A DNA stretch of 64,000 nucleotides, from the NCBI GenBank assembly GCA_950295325.1, contig OX485809.1, positions 38,595,081 through 38,659,080 on the forward strand. The letters run 5' to 3'. Source of the DNA: Polytrichum commune. Lineage: Eukaryota; Streptophyta; Polytrichopsida; Polytrichales; Polytrichaceae. Below are positions 34,923 to 47,700 of this stretch, piece by piece. A program made the translations under genes and the position numbers. Below the pieces are notes generated by a model. It made no database searches. It saw only the letters and a program-made list of their open reading frames with translations, and was not told the origin of the DNA. Numbering within the stretch: the first letter of the stretch is position 1; every line of letters starts with the position of its first letter.

Positions 34923-37900
34923 TCTAGCCCTTATGCATCACACGAGATTCTAAACACCAGAAGTTGGATGGCCCTCCCAACACACCCTCCTACTCAAATG
35001 ATATTTAAAACGCAACACAAGAATCATTGAAATTGCAAGTCAAGGAACCCAGCAATTTGGAGATGGAAGATTCATCTTTTAGAGCCCACAACTTTGCATG
35101 CATTGCCATACTAACAAGGACAAAATAGCAACCACAAATCAACACATAGAAGCATGCCACAAATTGAAAATGATGGGGCTTATTAGCTATTGCCACTCAT
35201 CTTCATCGCTCATTGCATGCCACCAAAATTGTCTTACTCCACAAGCAACATGAGCTTCCATGATCACGTTAGGGCAAAAGGCACCCGCGAAGAACCCCCC
35301 ACCCAAACCCTAGTTGTCCAATGGGATGTGACGAGGTCACAATCACTTGCGAGCTTAAATGCGACATGGTCACCTTGCAACCACTTATTTCTAAACATCT
35401 CCATTGTCCCACTAGATAGGCAAGTAGGACAAGCTAATTTTAGAGGCACCTATTTTATTTCAACTATATCCCTAGTACACCCTCATCCCCATAGCCCTAT
35501 GCTACTTGTAACCTTGGTCACAACATATCAAGAGCCCTATAATGTAAGTAATTTTTTTAAGAATTATGTGAAATTATTTTTATAAACCCTATATTTTCTC
35601 ACTGCATTTTAGAGTCCCCCCCCCCCCAATATCTTCTCTAGGAATTCGAGATATTTAAAGTTGATCCTAGTGTCAACTAAAATTGAATATACTCACCTAC
35701 TTTTTTATGTTGGATGAATGAGAAATGCACTCTCTAGTGGGTGCACCTTTCATTACAACCAAGAATCACGTGCATTCTCAAGATACTCTACAAAAAAAAA
35801 ACCCTATATACAAGTCTCATTTTGTAAAATTAAACAATACACGTGCAATTATGATGATAAAATACAAGCGACAATATATATACATAAATAATCACATTCA
35901 TATATATCTAGTCTTTAAAATAATCATACAGATATAAATTTGAATTACAATCAACCCCTATCACATATATTGTGCAAAACCCTAGCATTCATCAATAAAT
36001 TTGAAGACTTTACAATCTCCCGGATGTAACTCATAAGCATCTTAGTTTGCAATATATGTCATAGAAGCTAATAAAATGATTTTGTCTAAGTTTATCATCA
36101 AATGATTGGTACGATTATATGTCCACCAATTGTTGGTACCTTTTTTATATCAAGATAAGCCAATCTCTATATTTGATGGACACTACCATACATGTGTAAA
36201 TGTTGTATATTTTGAAAAAGTCCTCCATACATGTACATAACTACGAGTTATCTTTTGTGTAACATATGTATACATAGTACAACAAAGTTCAAAGTAATAC
36301 CCCTTTTGTGCACTCACATAGAGTCGTACGTGTTTAGTACCGTGCACCTCCCTGGGTACACACTCATATGCAACAACCGATTCCTTAGCTCTCCACTATT
36401 CATTTCCATAAGGCAAGAGGTGATGGAAACCCTCCAAGTGTCAATTCATTCTCATCAAGAGGAAAACTTAAGCTTCATGGACCCCGGGATACCCACCAAG
36501 CAAGGTACCATGCTCACACCCAAACGTCCCCATTAGGCCGACACATCCATGATCTTTTGTCATATTGGAAATGCACTTCTCCCCAAAGCCAATGGCGTGG
36601 TCAATGAACCACCCAAGTGTCCAAATGGCCCCCACGACCCTCATAAGCAACTTAACCAACTAGGGAGTTGTGCCACTAGCAACTAAACCCACTCGTTAAC
36701 ACTCTATGTGATAAGTTATGTAGGTTGCATTAACTCACATAACCACTCTACTTGGGACGTACAAACTTAAAATTGTTGAATCCACAAAGTCTGGATGTTA
36801 AAAAAAACAACAAGATGATGAACATGGAATACTTCCACTGTTTACACAAAACTGTTGGTGGAGTCTTCTAAAAGATCCTACGGTTGCATTATGTTGGAAG
36901 GGTCAGTTTAGAGCAGGAAAAACTAACAACCAAAAGCGGGAAAATAAAATAAAAAATCACAACACCCCCCCCCCCCCTTCTTCTTGGGCAGTGTTTAGGG
37001 GTTAACCCCTAACATCCTTGGAGACCACATCGTGATTGTTGCATCATCGCAAGTCGAAACTCTTCAGTACCAGATGGAGTCTTCCATTTTTTCTTTTTTT
37101 TTGAGGGAAATAGGTTAAGGGGCGATCTTTGGGGTCTACTCCATATTTAAAGATGTTTTGGGAAGTGGATTTGGAGTTATTGGTGTTATATATATATTTC
37201 TCTTTGAGTCCCTTTTGAGTTCATGACCAACCTCCCAACTCGTGAACACCTTTCTTGATATAATCAACATATTCATAAACTGAAAGGTATTCAATCCGCA
37301 AATGACATTTCCTTTCAAAGAAGAGTTTCAAAGAGGATTTTTTTTCTCTATTATGTAAACATAAAAATCATGTTTAATAAATATGTATTTTTTGTGTTTT
37401 GATTTTTGAATATATGGTTTAGTATATTCTTTATCTCATAGATGTAGTCAAAATAAGGCTTTGATGCTAGGTGGGATCTTGTACAAATTGACATGTAGAG
37501 CATGTAACGAAAGTTTGTAACCTTAAGGGTTGTAAGGATGCATGTAAATATGCCCAAAACATACACCTAAAACCGAAATGTGTAAGTTTTTCTTTGTATC
37601 ATCAAGCATGCAAATTTTTGTTGAACACTTTTGGTCCATTCATCTCCATACATGAAATACCCAAATAATTAGATCCATTATAACATGTCTATAAACCACT
37701 AATGCATAGCATGTACTCCTATGCATGTGATGCCTTGTAACATGGAGGGCCATACATGATTGAGGTTCATAGGGTCTATGTAGAGTGATTTTTTTACATG
37801 GATGATTGGGCTCTTATGATAAAGGCTTGGGCTAGTTCATCTCAGTTAGACCTCAATACACTAATTTGGCGTCTCTGATGTTATTATTGAAATCAATTTA

Positions 37901-38157
37901 TTCTAAATGAACATTTACAACCTAAGTGATGTAGAATAATCTTCTGCATTTTCACCTTATTAATGGATGAGTTTATGTAGACTCCAAAAAAGAAAAGAAA
38001 AGGAAAGAAAAAAAAGAGGAAAAAGAATGTCAATGGTTTTCCATTAACATGTGGTGTGCGTTCTCCACTGCTCTTCGATGTCCACTTAGACTCCAAAAAT
38101 CCTTGACTGGATCATACACTCGAGTCATAAACTATTGTTATAAGCTAGCATTAACAT
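34923..38157. other. AT-rich intergenic DNA
   Basis: Contains C12 (35616-35627) and C13 (36965-36977) tracts and a family H repeat (35745-35980). No gene is recognised. Confidence 0.5.
35745..35980 (+). repeat. Repeat family H copy
   Basis: Shares CCAAGAATCACGTGC, TTGTAAAA.TAA, and AATCAACCCCTA in order with 60505-60725. Confidence 0.5.
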
Positions 38158-38520
38158 AGATGGGTCTTAAGGGACTTGTTTTCTTAATTAGCCGTCTATA
38201 TTCGATTGGTAAGTGGTTTAGTGAGGATCGAAGAGCAAACATCACAAAGACACATGTCTAAAACAAACTGGACTACGTCTTCAAATAAAAATAACTACTC
38301 TACATTCAATAGTAAACACAATTGGGATGACCTACCAATTGAATTTCTCAACCAACATGCACTTCCTACAACCATAGCTAAATAAGGGGAAGTCCAGTTT
38401 TCAATCCAATCTTTTTTGTAGATGTTTTATCGTAGATTTGCTAATCTCATCAATAGAAGTTGGTGAGCATGAAAAAAAAACCAAATAACACTCACATACC
38501 TTACACCAAATTCGGTTAAT
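38158..38520 (+). repeat. Repeat family K copy
   Basis: About 360 bp shared with 44773-45185: TAGATGGGTCTTAAG, GAGCAAACATCA, CACAATTGGGA, GATGTTT.ATCGTAGATTTG. Noncoding. Confidence 0.7.
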
Positions 38521-39087
38521 AGTGTCTCACAAACTAGTACACGTTATCACAAATAGTCGTTTCCTTCAAATTAATAAACTCTTTGCTTCCTACAAGGTCA
38601 TCTTAAGCCCATGAATGGTTTCAACCAAGCTATAGAACGGTCATGGAAAGTATACAAGTCCAAGCATATAGATGTGAGCTTAAGCAACTGAACCTCATGG
38701 GGGGACACTGGTATCCCATAATATACTAGTTCTCGCGCAAAGCCCGTGTCGACATCAAAAATGGTTAGTTGAAAGTGATTGAAGCGGTGTTGAGATTATC
38801 TCAACGTCATGTACATTGATGTTCGAAGTTTTTTTTTAAAATAAAAAATAAAATTGAATTGAATTTTTCTAATCACTTACAACCACAAAATCAATCATCA
38901 AGGAGGCTTTGATTTATTTGGGACACCAGTCTCCCGCCATAAGGTTCAACTTACAGACAAACCCCTTGAAAGGTAAGTAAAGTAACCCTCGAGAGTCGAG
39001 TCTTACTTGCGAGATGATTTTTGTGGACTCAACACAAATACACCTACCCAACCAAGGGTTAATTAGTTCCATTTATTGGACATGTAA

Positions 39088-39555
39088 GGGCCGCTTTAGA
39101 AACATAAACCAAGAGTCATGACCATGAAATCCTAAGGGCCCCTTCAAACTCATCCAAAGTCCGTACCACGGGACATAAAAATGCAGTTTGCAATTGGATG
39201 GGCCCTCAAGTTTAGTGTAAAGTGAAAGTGGACCATATTGAGGGACCACAACACGTGTTTGCATTTTTATTCTCATCATGACAATATAATATTCATAAGA
39301 GCCAATGACAATGTATACAACTGATTTCCACAGTCCCTAATTTTGCATTAGACCCACCTCCTTTTGATGGGCCTAAGTAATATCCAACACACTATGAAAT
39401 ATTCTCCACTTGATGTCATGTAGATTTTTCATCCATTCAAGTTTCTTTGGTCCCTTATGCTCTCTAGGTCTAGTGTAAAGTGAACTTTCTTGACCTATTG
39501 CAAAATTTATGTATCACGGGTGAAGCGCCCTCGAGCTCTAGTGTACAATGGCCAT
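39088..39555 (+). mobile_element. Diverged family A element (468 bp)
   Basis: Left end GGGCCGCTTTAGAAAC is preceded by TAA; right end TGTACAATGGCCAT is followed by TAG. Internal landmarks TGGGCCCTCAAG, TTTGCATTAGACCCACCTCC and TTGATGTCATGTAG keep the family order. Confidence 0.7.
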
Positions 39556-39917
39556 TAGTCATGCAACTAAGCTTGCTTTTATGAAACATTAAGTTGCCAA
39601 CATCGGGACACTAATTATGTGTTATAAAGAGAATTGTGGTTTATACTAAACTCTAGAGTACCTAGACTAGTGTGAGTTGGATATAGGACTTTTGTACTCC
39701 CAAAGTTTGCATGGTCGGCCTTTTAAAAATTTCACAACCAGGTCCGTACTAATTCCCCTTTAAAGCGCCTCAACACGCCCTGGGGTACACATTGGTACTT
39801 CCTGACTCACTTAGCTAGTACAATTAACCCCTACTTATTACAGCCATTTAACCAACTAACAAATATATCCAATTAATCGCCACTACAAAAATCCAATCAA
39901 TACATGGTGCAGGTCCA

Positions 39918-39924
<7 letters not shown>

Positions 39925-39950
<26 letters not shown>

Positions 39951-40183
39951 CATTCTCATTCATCCGATGACATAAAGGCCTTGAAATAGTATGCAGTCCG
40001 GGCGTTATTTAAAAAAAAGTTGTTTTTACACCGGAATCGATTTTAAAGACTTCAAATTAGTCTACTTGTGGTCATTCGTGATGAATCAACAACAAACCTA
40101 CAAGGGGTCATGTTTTGTGTTGGATGAAGGAGATGTATGTTTGTTTATGATAATTCCCTCTATGTGTGTGTGTGTGTGTGTGT
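39925..40183 (+). repeat. Repeat family I copy flanked by (TA)n(GA)n and (TG)n
   Basis: Homologous to 24905-25140. Microsatellites lie at 39919-39950 (TA then GA) and 40163-40183 (TG). Confidence 0.6.
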
Positions 40184-40320
40184 CCAATACAGGGAGTGTG
40201 AAACTGTGAACCAACGAACAAGGATAATTTGGAAACACGTGGTTAAGATCTTAAGGGTTATTTTTCCACCCGTGACCAAGGGATGCGAGGAAAAAGGATT
40301 TGGTGTTTATCTCGTGGTGA

Positions 40321-40491
40321 TGGTGGTGGTTTGAAGACCATGACCAAGAGACGTCCACATCAATTTATAAAGGCCTTAATCAAGTGACATAGTGTAAAGC
40401 GAACTTAGAGCAGGACACAACCTTTTTTTTCTTGGGAAATAGAAAATGAAACCTACAGGAAATACAATTTATAGAGTTGAGGTTACTAAAA

Positions 40492-40523
<32 letters not shown>

Positions 40524-40780
40524 CATTATGATATGGTCGCCTTATTTTCTATTGAGACAATCTATTCGGGTTCTCTCACCACAAGGTCCGAATGACCACC
40601 AAACATTATCCATTTTTGTACATGTAAGATACCATGTAACTTTCTCATTTATTTTCAAAATCCCCACCCATGGTCACTTTTATTTTCGGTGGCCTTTTAT
40701 GAAACGAAGTCGAGCCGCCACTCATTTCTCAACCAATGAGAGATTTTAAAAGACATTGACCATGATCGCTGGTCACTAGC
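40321..40780 (+). repeat. Strongly decayed family A copy
   Basis: GAAGACCATGACCAAGAG, CATTATCCATTTTTGTACATG, and CAACCAATGAGAG followed by CATTGACCATGATCGCTGG correspond in order to family A. A (GT)n tract sits inside at 40492-40519. Confidence 0.5.
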
Positions 40781-40784
40781 TTCA

Positions 40785-41140
40785 TTGAAAGCTCTTTAGC
40801 TTGTTGTGTATTGGAGCCTATTTTGAAAGTTGGGTGAAGTTTTTGGGGCCTTTTTTTTCACCTCATTAAAATTTGAGAAGTTTAGGATTTAAAATAGGGT
40901 ACGCACACGGAACCTTTTCTCTTAAGTCTTGGATCGGCCTCTGCAAGGCTAGCATGTGACCACCCATCCAAGTAGGCCAAGCTCAAAAAGTGATTTTTAA
41001 TAGCCTGACACTACTTTTTGTGTATGGTAATCCAAGCATTAAGAACACTTGGTGATTTTGTGTTTATTCACATAAAACTCGGTTTGAAAACAAACCCATG
41101 GTTTCATCTACTTTAGTTTATAAATAACTCTAATGTTTTC
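40785..41140 (+). repeat. Repeat family E copy
   Basis: Same block order as 20555-20940: TTAGCTTGTTGTGTATTGGAG, AAAGTTGGGTGA, AAACCCATGG.TTCATC. Confidence 0.65.
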
Positions 41141-41659
41141 CATTACTGAGGACCAAACCTTACCTTTAATCAAATGTGTACTTGGTGTGGATAAGTGTTT
41201 GAATTTATCCAGTGCTTTAACATTTTCTTTTCTTTTTCTTTTTCCTTCTACCAAACAATTTCTTTTTCTTCAATATTCTATCTGACATGCCTTAGAATCA
41301 CATTATCGATTGAATATATAGTGCATAGTAACTTAGAACACAAAGTAACCACATTTTTTTTCCTTTTTTAGAACACAAGTGGTGCGTGGCCACCTAGCTA
41401 GTTTTTCTATCAAGTAGAGAGAAGATTTCATAGCTCGAAATCGAACTGCCAACCACTCCATTCGGATTTGGGTGCCTCTGCACTATCATATGGTAGTTTA
41501 GGGTCATCTCGGACCTAACAAAGTAACCACCTTGAAATCCACACAAAAGATCATAGGCTGAGAGTCTTTAATTCATATTCACCCATTGGTTGTATTGGTT
41601 TTTGTTTTGTAGGAGTTGTGACGTCATTCTACAATGCGACCATTGCAAAATAAATTGCA

Positions 41660-41985
41660 CAATTTAAGGTTGAGGCATCTATAACCAAAAAAATAAGAGA
41701 GTTTGCAATTGTTTTGGAGGAGTACCAACGGGGAATTATTTTCCTTGCAAAGAGATACAAGAAATTACTACAAATTTTGAAGCAGTAAAGTTTACTAGGA
41801 CACACAATCAATTTATGATTAATCCATAAACGCTCATTTAAATGCTTATACTCGGCTACGACCATTGTCAAAACTCTTATGAGGGTAATCAATCACAAGC
41901 CACCACCACATAAACCTTAACTTCATTCACCCAAAAATAATAGATCTCATCGTAGTGAGCGGTTAAATAAATTTGGTTAAATGTA
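41660..41985 (+). repeat. Repeat family L copy
   Basis: Homologous to 28050-28450, with CTTATGAGGGTAATCAATCA and ACCACCACATAAACCTTAA nearly identical. Confidence 0.7.
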
Positions 41986-42447
41986 AACGCGTTGACCTAA
42001 AAGAGGGTCATAGATAAGAAAACAATTTCCTTACAATTTCACATTGGCTACTTGGTCAAACATGTTTTTATAGTGAAACTCCACTTAATTCTCCCATGGA
42101 AGGAAAACATATGAAACCCAATGCACTTGTTCTAAGTGCCAATTCAAACCCTAATTCATCACGCGCACTCTATTCCTTGCACAACCTCCCTAGTGATCCC
42201 AACAACAACAACAATGTCCCAAATATCCGAATATTGGAGGTTATGAATTTGATAAAGGAAACGTTTGTTTCATGAACGCAATCTTAAACGTACTACAAGC
42301 CAAATAAACTAAGAATCGTGGTTTTCAACTAGCAAATCGGTCGTTTATTTTGTGATCATTTTCAACTTTGAGCTTGTGAATCAACACTTTATCTTCCTCA
42401 CGATTTGAATCCGAATTGGGTTGCGTCCAATCTCCACCCCCATCAAG

Positions 42448-42534
42448 GTTGTCCCATAGGACGGGACAACCGTCTTTGCCGTCCATTGTCCCGTCCAATC
42501 AAATTGGACGGATGGGACAGTTGTCACGCGTGAC
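42448..42534. other. Three consecutive GC-rich hairpins
   Basis: GTTGTCCC/GGGACAAC (42448-42470), TGTCCC-GTCCAAT/ATTGGAC-GGAT-GGGACA (42487-42519), and the perfect palindrome GTCACGCGTGAC (42523-42534). They lie within 90 bp in otherwise AT-rich DNA, 180 bp upstream of a family A element. Confidence 0.8.
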
Positions 42535-42712
42535 GGGATGCGGATGGAAATTTTTCGAATTTTTTAAAACTGTTTACCGGCCGGTCGACTTGCCTATTGC
42601 CCTACCCGATTGGTCTATACTTTTCAACTTGTTTACTCAATTTTATGTTATTTTTTTTATTTCTATAGAGAAGAATTGTTGTTGGATGGTCGATTGATTG
42701 AGTTGATGTTGA

Positions 42713-43211
42713 GGGCCTCTTCACACATGAGCCAAGAGCCGTGACCATGAAATTGTGAGAGCCTAAAAGAAAGCGTCCAAAGGCCATCCCAACACACCTC
42801 CAAAATCATGTAGTGTGGTCACGGACCTTCAAGTGTAGTGTGAAGTCATATGTGACCGGGCCCTCAACCACATGCTATTTCAATGAATGTCTATTCATGA
42901 GGGTCTTCACACATGATAAAATAGAATAAACCAACGGTTGTGAGCGTTCGGAGTGCCATGATCTCTTGGTTTTGTGTTAGGCCTACCTCCAAGAGGTGGT
43001 TTGTGAAAATAATCCAAGCGACCACGAAGCATGACTCATTTGATGCCATGTGAGCATCCATATAGACTTTACATCCATTTTGCATTCACATACTCCGTTG
43101 GTCCCTCAAGCTTTGCGTGAAGTGAACTTGGACCGGCTCCGCCTTTCCCACCAACAAGAGTGCTTGAAGTGCGATGGTCACGGGCTCTCAGTCTCATGTG
43201 TGAAGTGGCCC
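42713..43211 (+). mobile_element. Family A Harbinger-like MITE with TGA target duplication
   Basis: A 499-bp copy with GGGCCTCTTCACACATGAG and CTCATGTGTGAAGTGGCCC. TGA flanks both sides (42710-42712, 43212-43214). It is noncoding. Confidence 0.88.
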
Positions 43212-43243
43212 TGAGTAATCTAATGCATAAATCTCACCGAAGA

Positions 43244-43390
43244 CATAACATTATTCAGATCCATACCAATGTTCAGTGGGACTAACATTATTATGTGGAA
43301 TATTCCTCACATTCAGTCTGAATATGGGGAATATACTGCAGAATTTTGTCAGTCCCACAAAACACTATTATGGATCTGAATAATGTTATG
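43244..43390. mobile_element. Palindromic MITE of family C (CATAACATTATTC termini)
   Basis: A 22-bp TIR: CATAACATTATTCAGATCC.. at 43244-43265 and its complement at 43369-43390, bounding 147 bp. The interior also folds back (CAGTGGGACTAACA against TGTCAGTCCCACAAAA). Confidence 0.85.
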
Positions 43391-44772
43391 AAACCTGAAA
43401 ATCCTGGTGTAGACTAATTAAATTTTCCAGTCGGTCAATATATGCATATATTGGATGAATGACCGGCCAATCACCTCAACCCTTGGACCAATTGGCTCGA
43501 CTAAATTGCCGATGTCGATTGCTATGCTTGCATTCTATAATAGAAACCAAACAAAGGTCCCAATGTGAAGAATTATGAAATGAGCGCTCCGGCATAATGA
43601 GTTATGTGAGCTTTTATGTGTTCAGTCCTCTTAATCGAACAAGCAATATTAATTGAGGTATCTATAACAAGGTTTGCAAATGAAAACGGAAATAGAAAAG
43701 GCACATGTCATGTTGAGATTGAATTTGTACTATTTGAGCCACTAGCGTACACCATATACACAAGGGAGAGGTGTTAATTTTTTTTGTATGAAATTGTTTA
43801 CAATTGATGTGTTTATTTCATCCAATTCACATTCACCATTGTTGTCATATGATGATAGTCCTCAATGACTTCCTTGCCCATTCTTGTTACGGTTTGCATT
43901 TGGGTTCTAGGACAAGCTAGAGGCCCTTGGAGCGCTCATGGGCTCCCTTCAGTTTTGCTCTCCAGGTTGTGGCTAAGTTATTATGCTCCTGTCTTAGTTT
44001 GCTTGATGCAATCATTGAGTTACAAGCTATGAATGAGAAGAAAAAAATGTTGAATGCCTTTCTCATTGGAGAGTGAACATGGATTTTACATGTAATACGG
44101 GCGTATTTAATAAAAGATTTATATTTTATATATGTGGTGGAGGCAATTATCATATTAGACTAAATTTTTTTGTATAAATACATTAGTCCATTTTCTAGCA
44201 TGTTGTTACTATATATACATTTGTTTTGTCTTTGTAAACTTCTTTACATATACCAATGAAAAAGTTTATCTTGGATCCATGACCTCCCCCCCCCCCTCTT
44301 TTCCTTTATTTTTCCATTGGGAAGTGTATCCTACGAAGGGTTGTGCGATCCATTTATAAAGGATTTTAACAACGTAAAAGGAAACTTGGAACAAAATTTG
44401 GGAAGTCCAAAATGTTGGAGATTGGTATTGCGGATCCGAGAGGTCGCCTCCCATTGTTTTGGGCATTTGTCAAAAGCCTTGGGAAAAGCTTACGAACAAA
44501 ACGTGGGCGAGCCACCTCTAAAGCATGTTAGAAAAATCCAACTTATGGGTGGCCAAAATGTTGGAGAATTTAGTCTTGGTGTTGAGACAAATGTTATTTT
44601 TATTCTTTTGGACATCATGAATAGGTGTTACAAAGTAACTAGGAAACTCTACAAGGGTTATGTGTAGAAGAGTCTTTGTAACATGTTTTAAGACTTGCAA
44701 CCAAGTCTTCGGTGCTCAAGAGTCGCCAATATCTAGTTTGGCACCATGCTAGGTTGCAACTATGTAAACCTA
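43391..44772. other. Intergenic DNA
   Basis: No gene is recognised. A 116-codon open frame at 44317-44667 lacks family resemblance. A C11 tract lies at 44286. Confidence 0.4.
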
Positions 44773-45185
44773 AGGTAGATGGGTCTTAAGTGGCTCGTTT
44801 TCTTAACCAAACCCTTTATATTTGACTGGTACATAGTTCCATGAGAATCAAAGAGCAAACATCATAAAAGACACACGTTAGAAAGACATTAGGCTACTTC
44901 TTCAGATATTGATAAAAAAAAACTACTCTGCACTCCATAGCGAACATAATTGGGAGGACTTGTGTGTCCAGGTAGGAAATCAACAAGCATGCACTTCCGA
45001 TAACCAACACTAAATCAGGACTAGGTCCGATTGTCAATCTGGTTTTTGCAGATGTTTCATCGTAGATTTGCTAAATGCAACACGAATTTCGTTGTGCAAA
45101 TCTAAGCGGTAGTAGTTGGAGAACGTGCAAAACAAACCCACGAACAAACACCCACATATATACCTTACCATTGTGGCCAAATCCT
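44773..45185 (+). repeat. Repeat family K copy
   Basis: Homologous to 38158-38520, including GAGCAAACATCA and GATGTTTCATCGTAGATTTG. Confidence 0.7.
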
Positions 45186-45545
45186 ATGAGGCAAACGTAG
45201 TGGGAAATTTGTAGGGGACACGTTTCGATGCGGCCATGCTTGGAAAGTGTTATGCCAGCCGGGAAGGGCAAAGGACGTGCCGGGGGAGGGGCCTATTATA
45301 AGTACGAGGCTCTGAGCCACTGGGAAATACAAAGCCTTGCCGAATCTTGAGAGCCCAGAGTTGTTAGATATTGAAGGATGTTTGGCCCGACACTTGCTCC
45401 CGACACGAATCTATTGGATCTTCCTCCCTTATCCCACCCCCCCCCCCCTTTCCCTCGGTCTCGTTTTCCAACCTCACGCACCTAATTCTCAACATAATTC
45501 CGCTCGATTCCATGGGATATTAATTAACTCTAGGGTGGGTTAAAT

Positions 45546-45740
45546 CGACCACATAACACTACGCAACGGCAATGAGTTGTTTCATTCTAAAATCATTCAA
45601 CCAGTTTACCAGTTTATCATGTTAAATATGTTATTGACAAGCATCCTGGAGGTGTACTTTGTGCACTCTAAATGACATATTTCCGGTCCCGTCCAACTTG
45701 GTCACTTAGCTGGATACTGTTACGCAGTGTCGGTCTTGTG
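45546..45740. repeat. Diverged family D element
   Basis: ATAACACTACGCAA...GGATACTGTTACGCAG ends enclose blocks shared with 46903-47080 (AATGAGTTG, TTCATTCTAAAATCATTCAACC, AAGCATCCTGGAGGT). Confidence 0.5.
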
Positions 45741-45780
45741 TACATGTGGATGCATTGTGTCGATAATCAACATCAATTAT

Positions 45781-46390
45781 GGTATCAAAGAACCTCCCCA
45801 AGGGTGTCAAGATTGCAGTATCAGTCACGTGTTGATATTTGATGGGTACGTCAAGGTGAGAGAATCTATGTATACCTGAGCTATTATTTGGGTCGATACC
45901 ATTCTAAACGATATTGATAGGAGGGGGATTTTGCCTAGGTACAAGGGTTCTTGCATGGTATATAGATCCAAATGGTATCCAAAAACAAAATACCATCAAT
46001 AATCATATCCTACTAGTATAAAAAAAATTCAAATCCTCATTATAGACACCCGATTGGTATCAAAAGAAGATGATACTTATACCAATGTTGGAGTGGTATG
46101 TAGGTGAATGCATGGGTATCAATGGTATCAAAGAACCTACATGTGGGTATCAAACTTGTAATATCAATTGACAATTGATATTTGGTGGGTATGTCAAGGT
46201 GAGAGTATCTTTATATACATGAGTAATTATTTAGGTTGATATCATTACGAACCACATTGGTTCCACCGTGATTTTACCTAGGCATGAAGGTTCTTACATG
46301 GTATATAAAATTGAATGATGATAAAACACAAATACTGTCAAATACCCATACCCTATTAGTAGGGAAAAAAAATGTGATACTTGTCCAACA
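45781..46390. repeat. Tandem direct duplication, 343-bp period
   Basis: The copies start GGTATCAAAGAACCT at 45781 and 46124. Shared blocks: GGGTA.GTCAAGGTGAGAG, GGTTCTT.CATGGTATATA, CCATA/TCCTA.TAGTA. Both lie between the two family D elements. Confidence 0.8.
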
Positions 46391-46902
46391 CTAGTTCATG
46401 GAAACCAAACATGGAAAGCATCGTATGCATAAAAACCAACTCATGACAAAAAAAAAAAAAAAAAAAACTACGGTAGAATTAACGGATAACTCTAATAGGA
46501 CAATTTTATAGTGTTGACACCACTATTTCTCAACCTTTATGCTAGTTTTCTTGCTATGTCAAATGAATGTTGACAATTGGCTCAATAACCTAAAGGTCAA
46601 CATCCATGCGTGCAAGTGGAAAGCTATAATTTGAAAGAGTGCGATCTCTCATTGTTGAAAGGAAGTAAATTTAAATCATTTTGTTCAACTACAAAAATTC
46701 ACAATTATTTGTTGAGAGATTTTGATTGGAAAGTCCTCCATAAAAGGTGCTTCACACTTTCGTCTCATTGCATACATTTGCAAGGCAACTAGTTTTGCAA
46801 CTTAGATAATGATTGCCACTTTTGAGAAGAAGACAAGAGGCAAATATTGGTTTCAATATTATATTTGAAAACAAACGATCTTGAAATTCCTAAAGAATTT
46901 AT

Positions 46903-47080
46903 ATAACATTATTCAACTACAATGAGCTGATCCACTCTAAAATTAATCAACCAAAGCCGGAACTACTAGTTTACCAAGTTAAATCTACTGCTAAGAAGCA
47001 TCTTGGAGGTATAATTCTTGCACCATATATGATAGGTTCCCAGCTCCACTCAACATGGTCACTCAATTTGATAATGTTAT
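46903..47080. mobile_element. Family D MITE (178 bp)
   Basis: Termini ATAACATTATTCAA and TTTGATAATGTTAT are inverted repeats like those of family C, but the interior differs and is shared with 45546-45740. Confidence 0.65.
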
Positions 47081-47232
47081 GAAAAGCCACCACTAGACAA
47101 AAGTAGAGGTTTTGGAAAAATGGGTTTTTTGCAAGTGAGCAAGAAACCTAAGAAAAATGTCTTCAAGTCAGCTTTATTCTTTGTATAATCTTGCAATTTT
47201 ATATTCTTATGTCTAAGATTTTGAGGTTATAA

Positions 47233-47697
47233 AGGGCTACTTCACACACGAGCTGTGACCATGAAATTGTGAGCCCAAAAGAAAGTGTCGAAATGCCATC
47301 CCAAGACACCTCCAAAATCATGTTGTGTGGTCATGGATCCTCAAGTGTAGTGTGAAGCCATATGTGACCGGCCCTCAACCAAATGCTATTTCAATGAATT
47401 TTTATTAAGAATAAACCAACAATTGTCAGCATTCGGAGTGCCATGGTCTCCTGGTTCTGTGCTAGGCCTACCTCCAAGAGGTGATTTTTTCAAATTAATC
47501 CAAGTGACCACGAAGCATGATCTATTTGATTCCATGTAGGAATTCATGTAGACGTTCCATCCATCTTGCATTCACATACTCCGTTGGTCCCTCAAGCGTA
47601 GTGTGAAGAAAACTTGGACCGGCTCCGCCTTTTCCACCAACAAGAGTGCTTGAAGTGTAATGGTCACGGGCTCTCAGTCTTGTGTGTAAAGTGGCCC
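47233..47697 (+). mobile_element. Family A Harbinger-like MITE
   Basis: AGGGCTACTTCACACACGAG to GTGTGTAAAGTGGCCC, 465 bp, with TAA on both sides (47230-47232, 47698-47700). Confidence 0.85.
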
Positions 47698-47700
47698 TAA

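Noticed and set aside
44317-44667. 116-codon plus-strand open frame
   Set aside because: No domain or family resemblance and no codon or splice context; kept only as intergenic.
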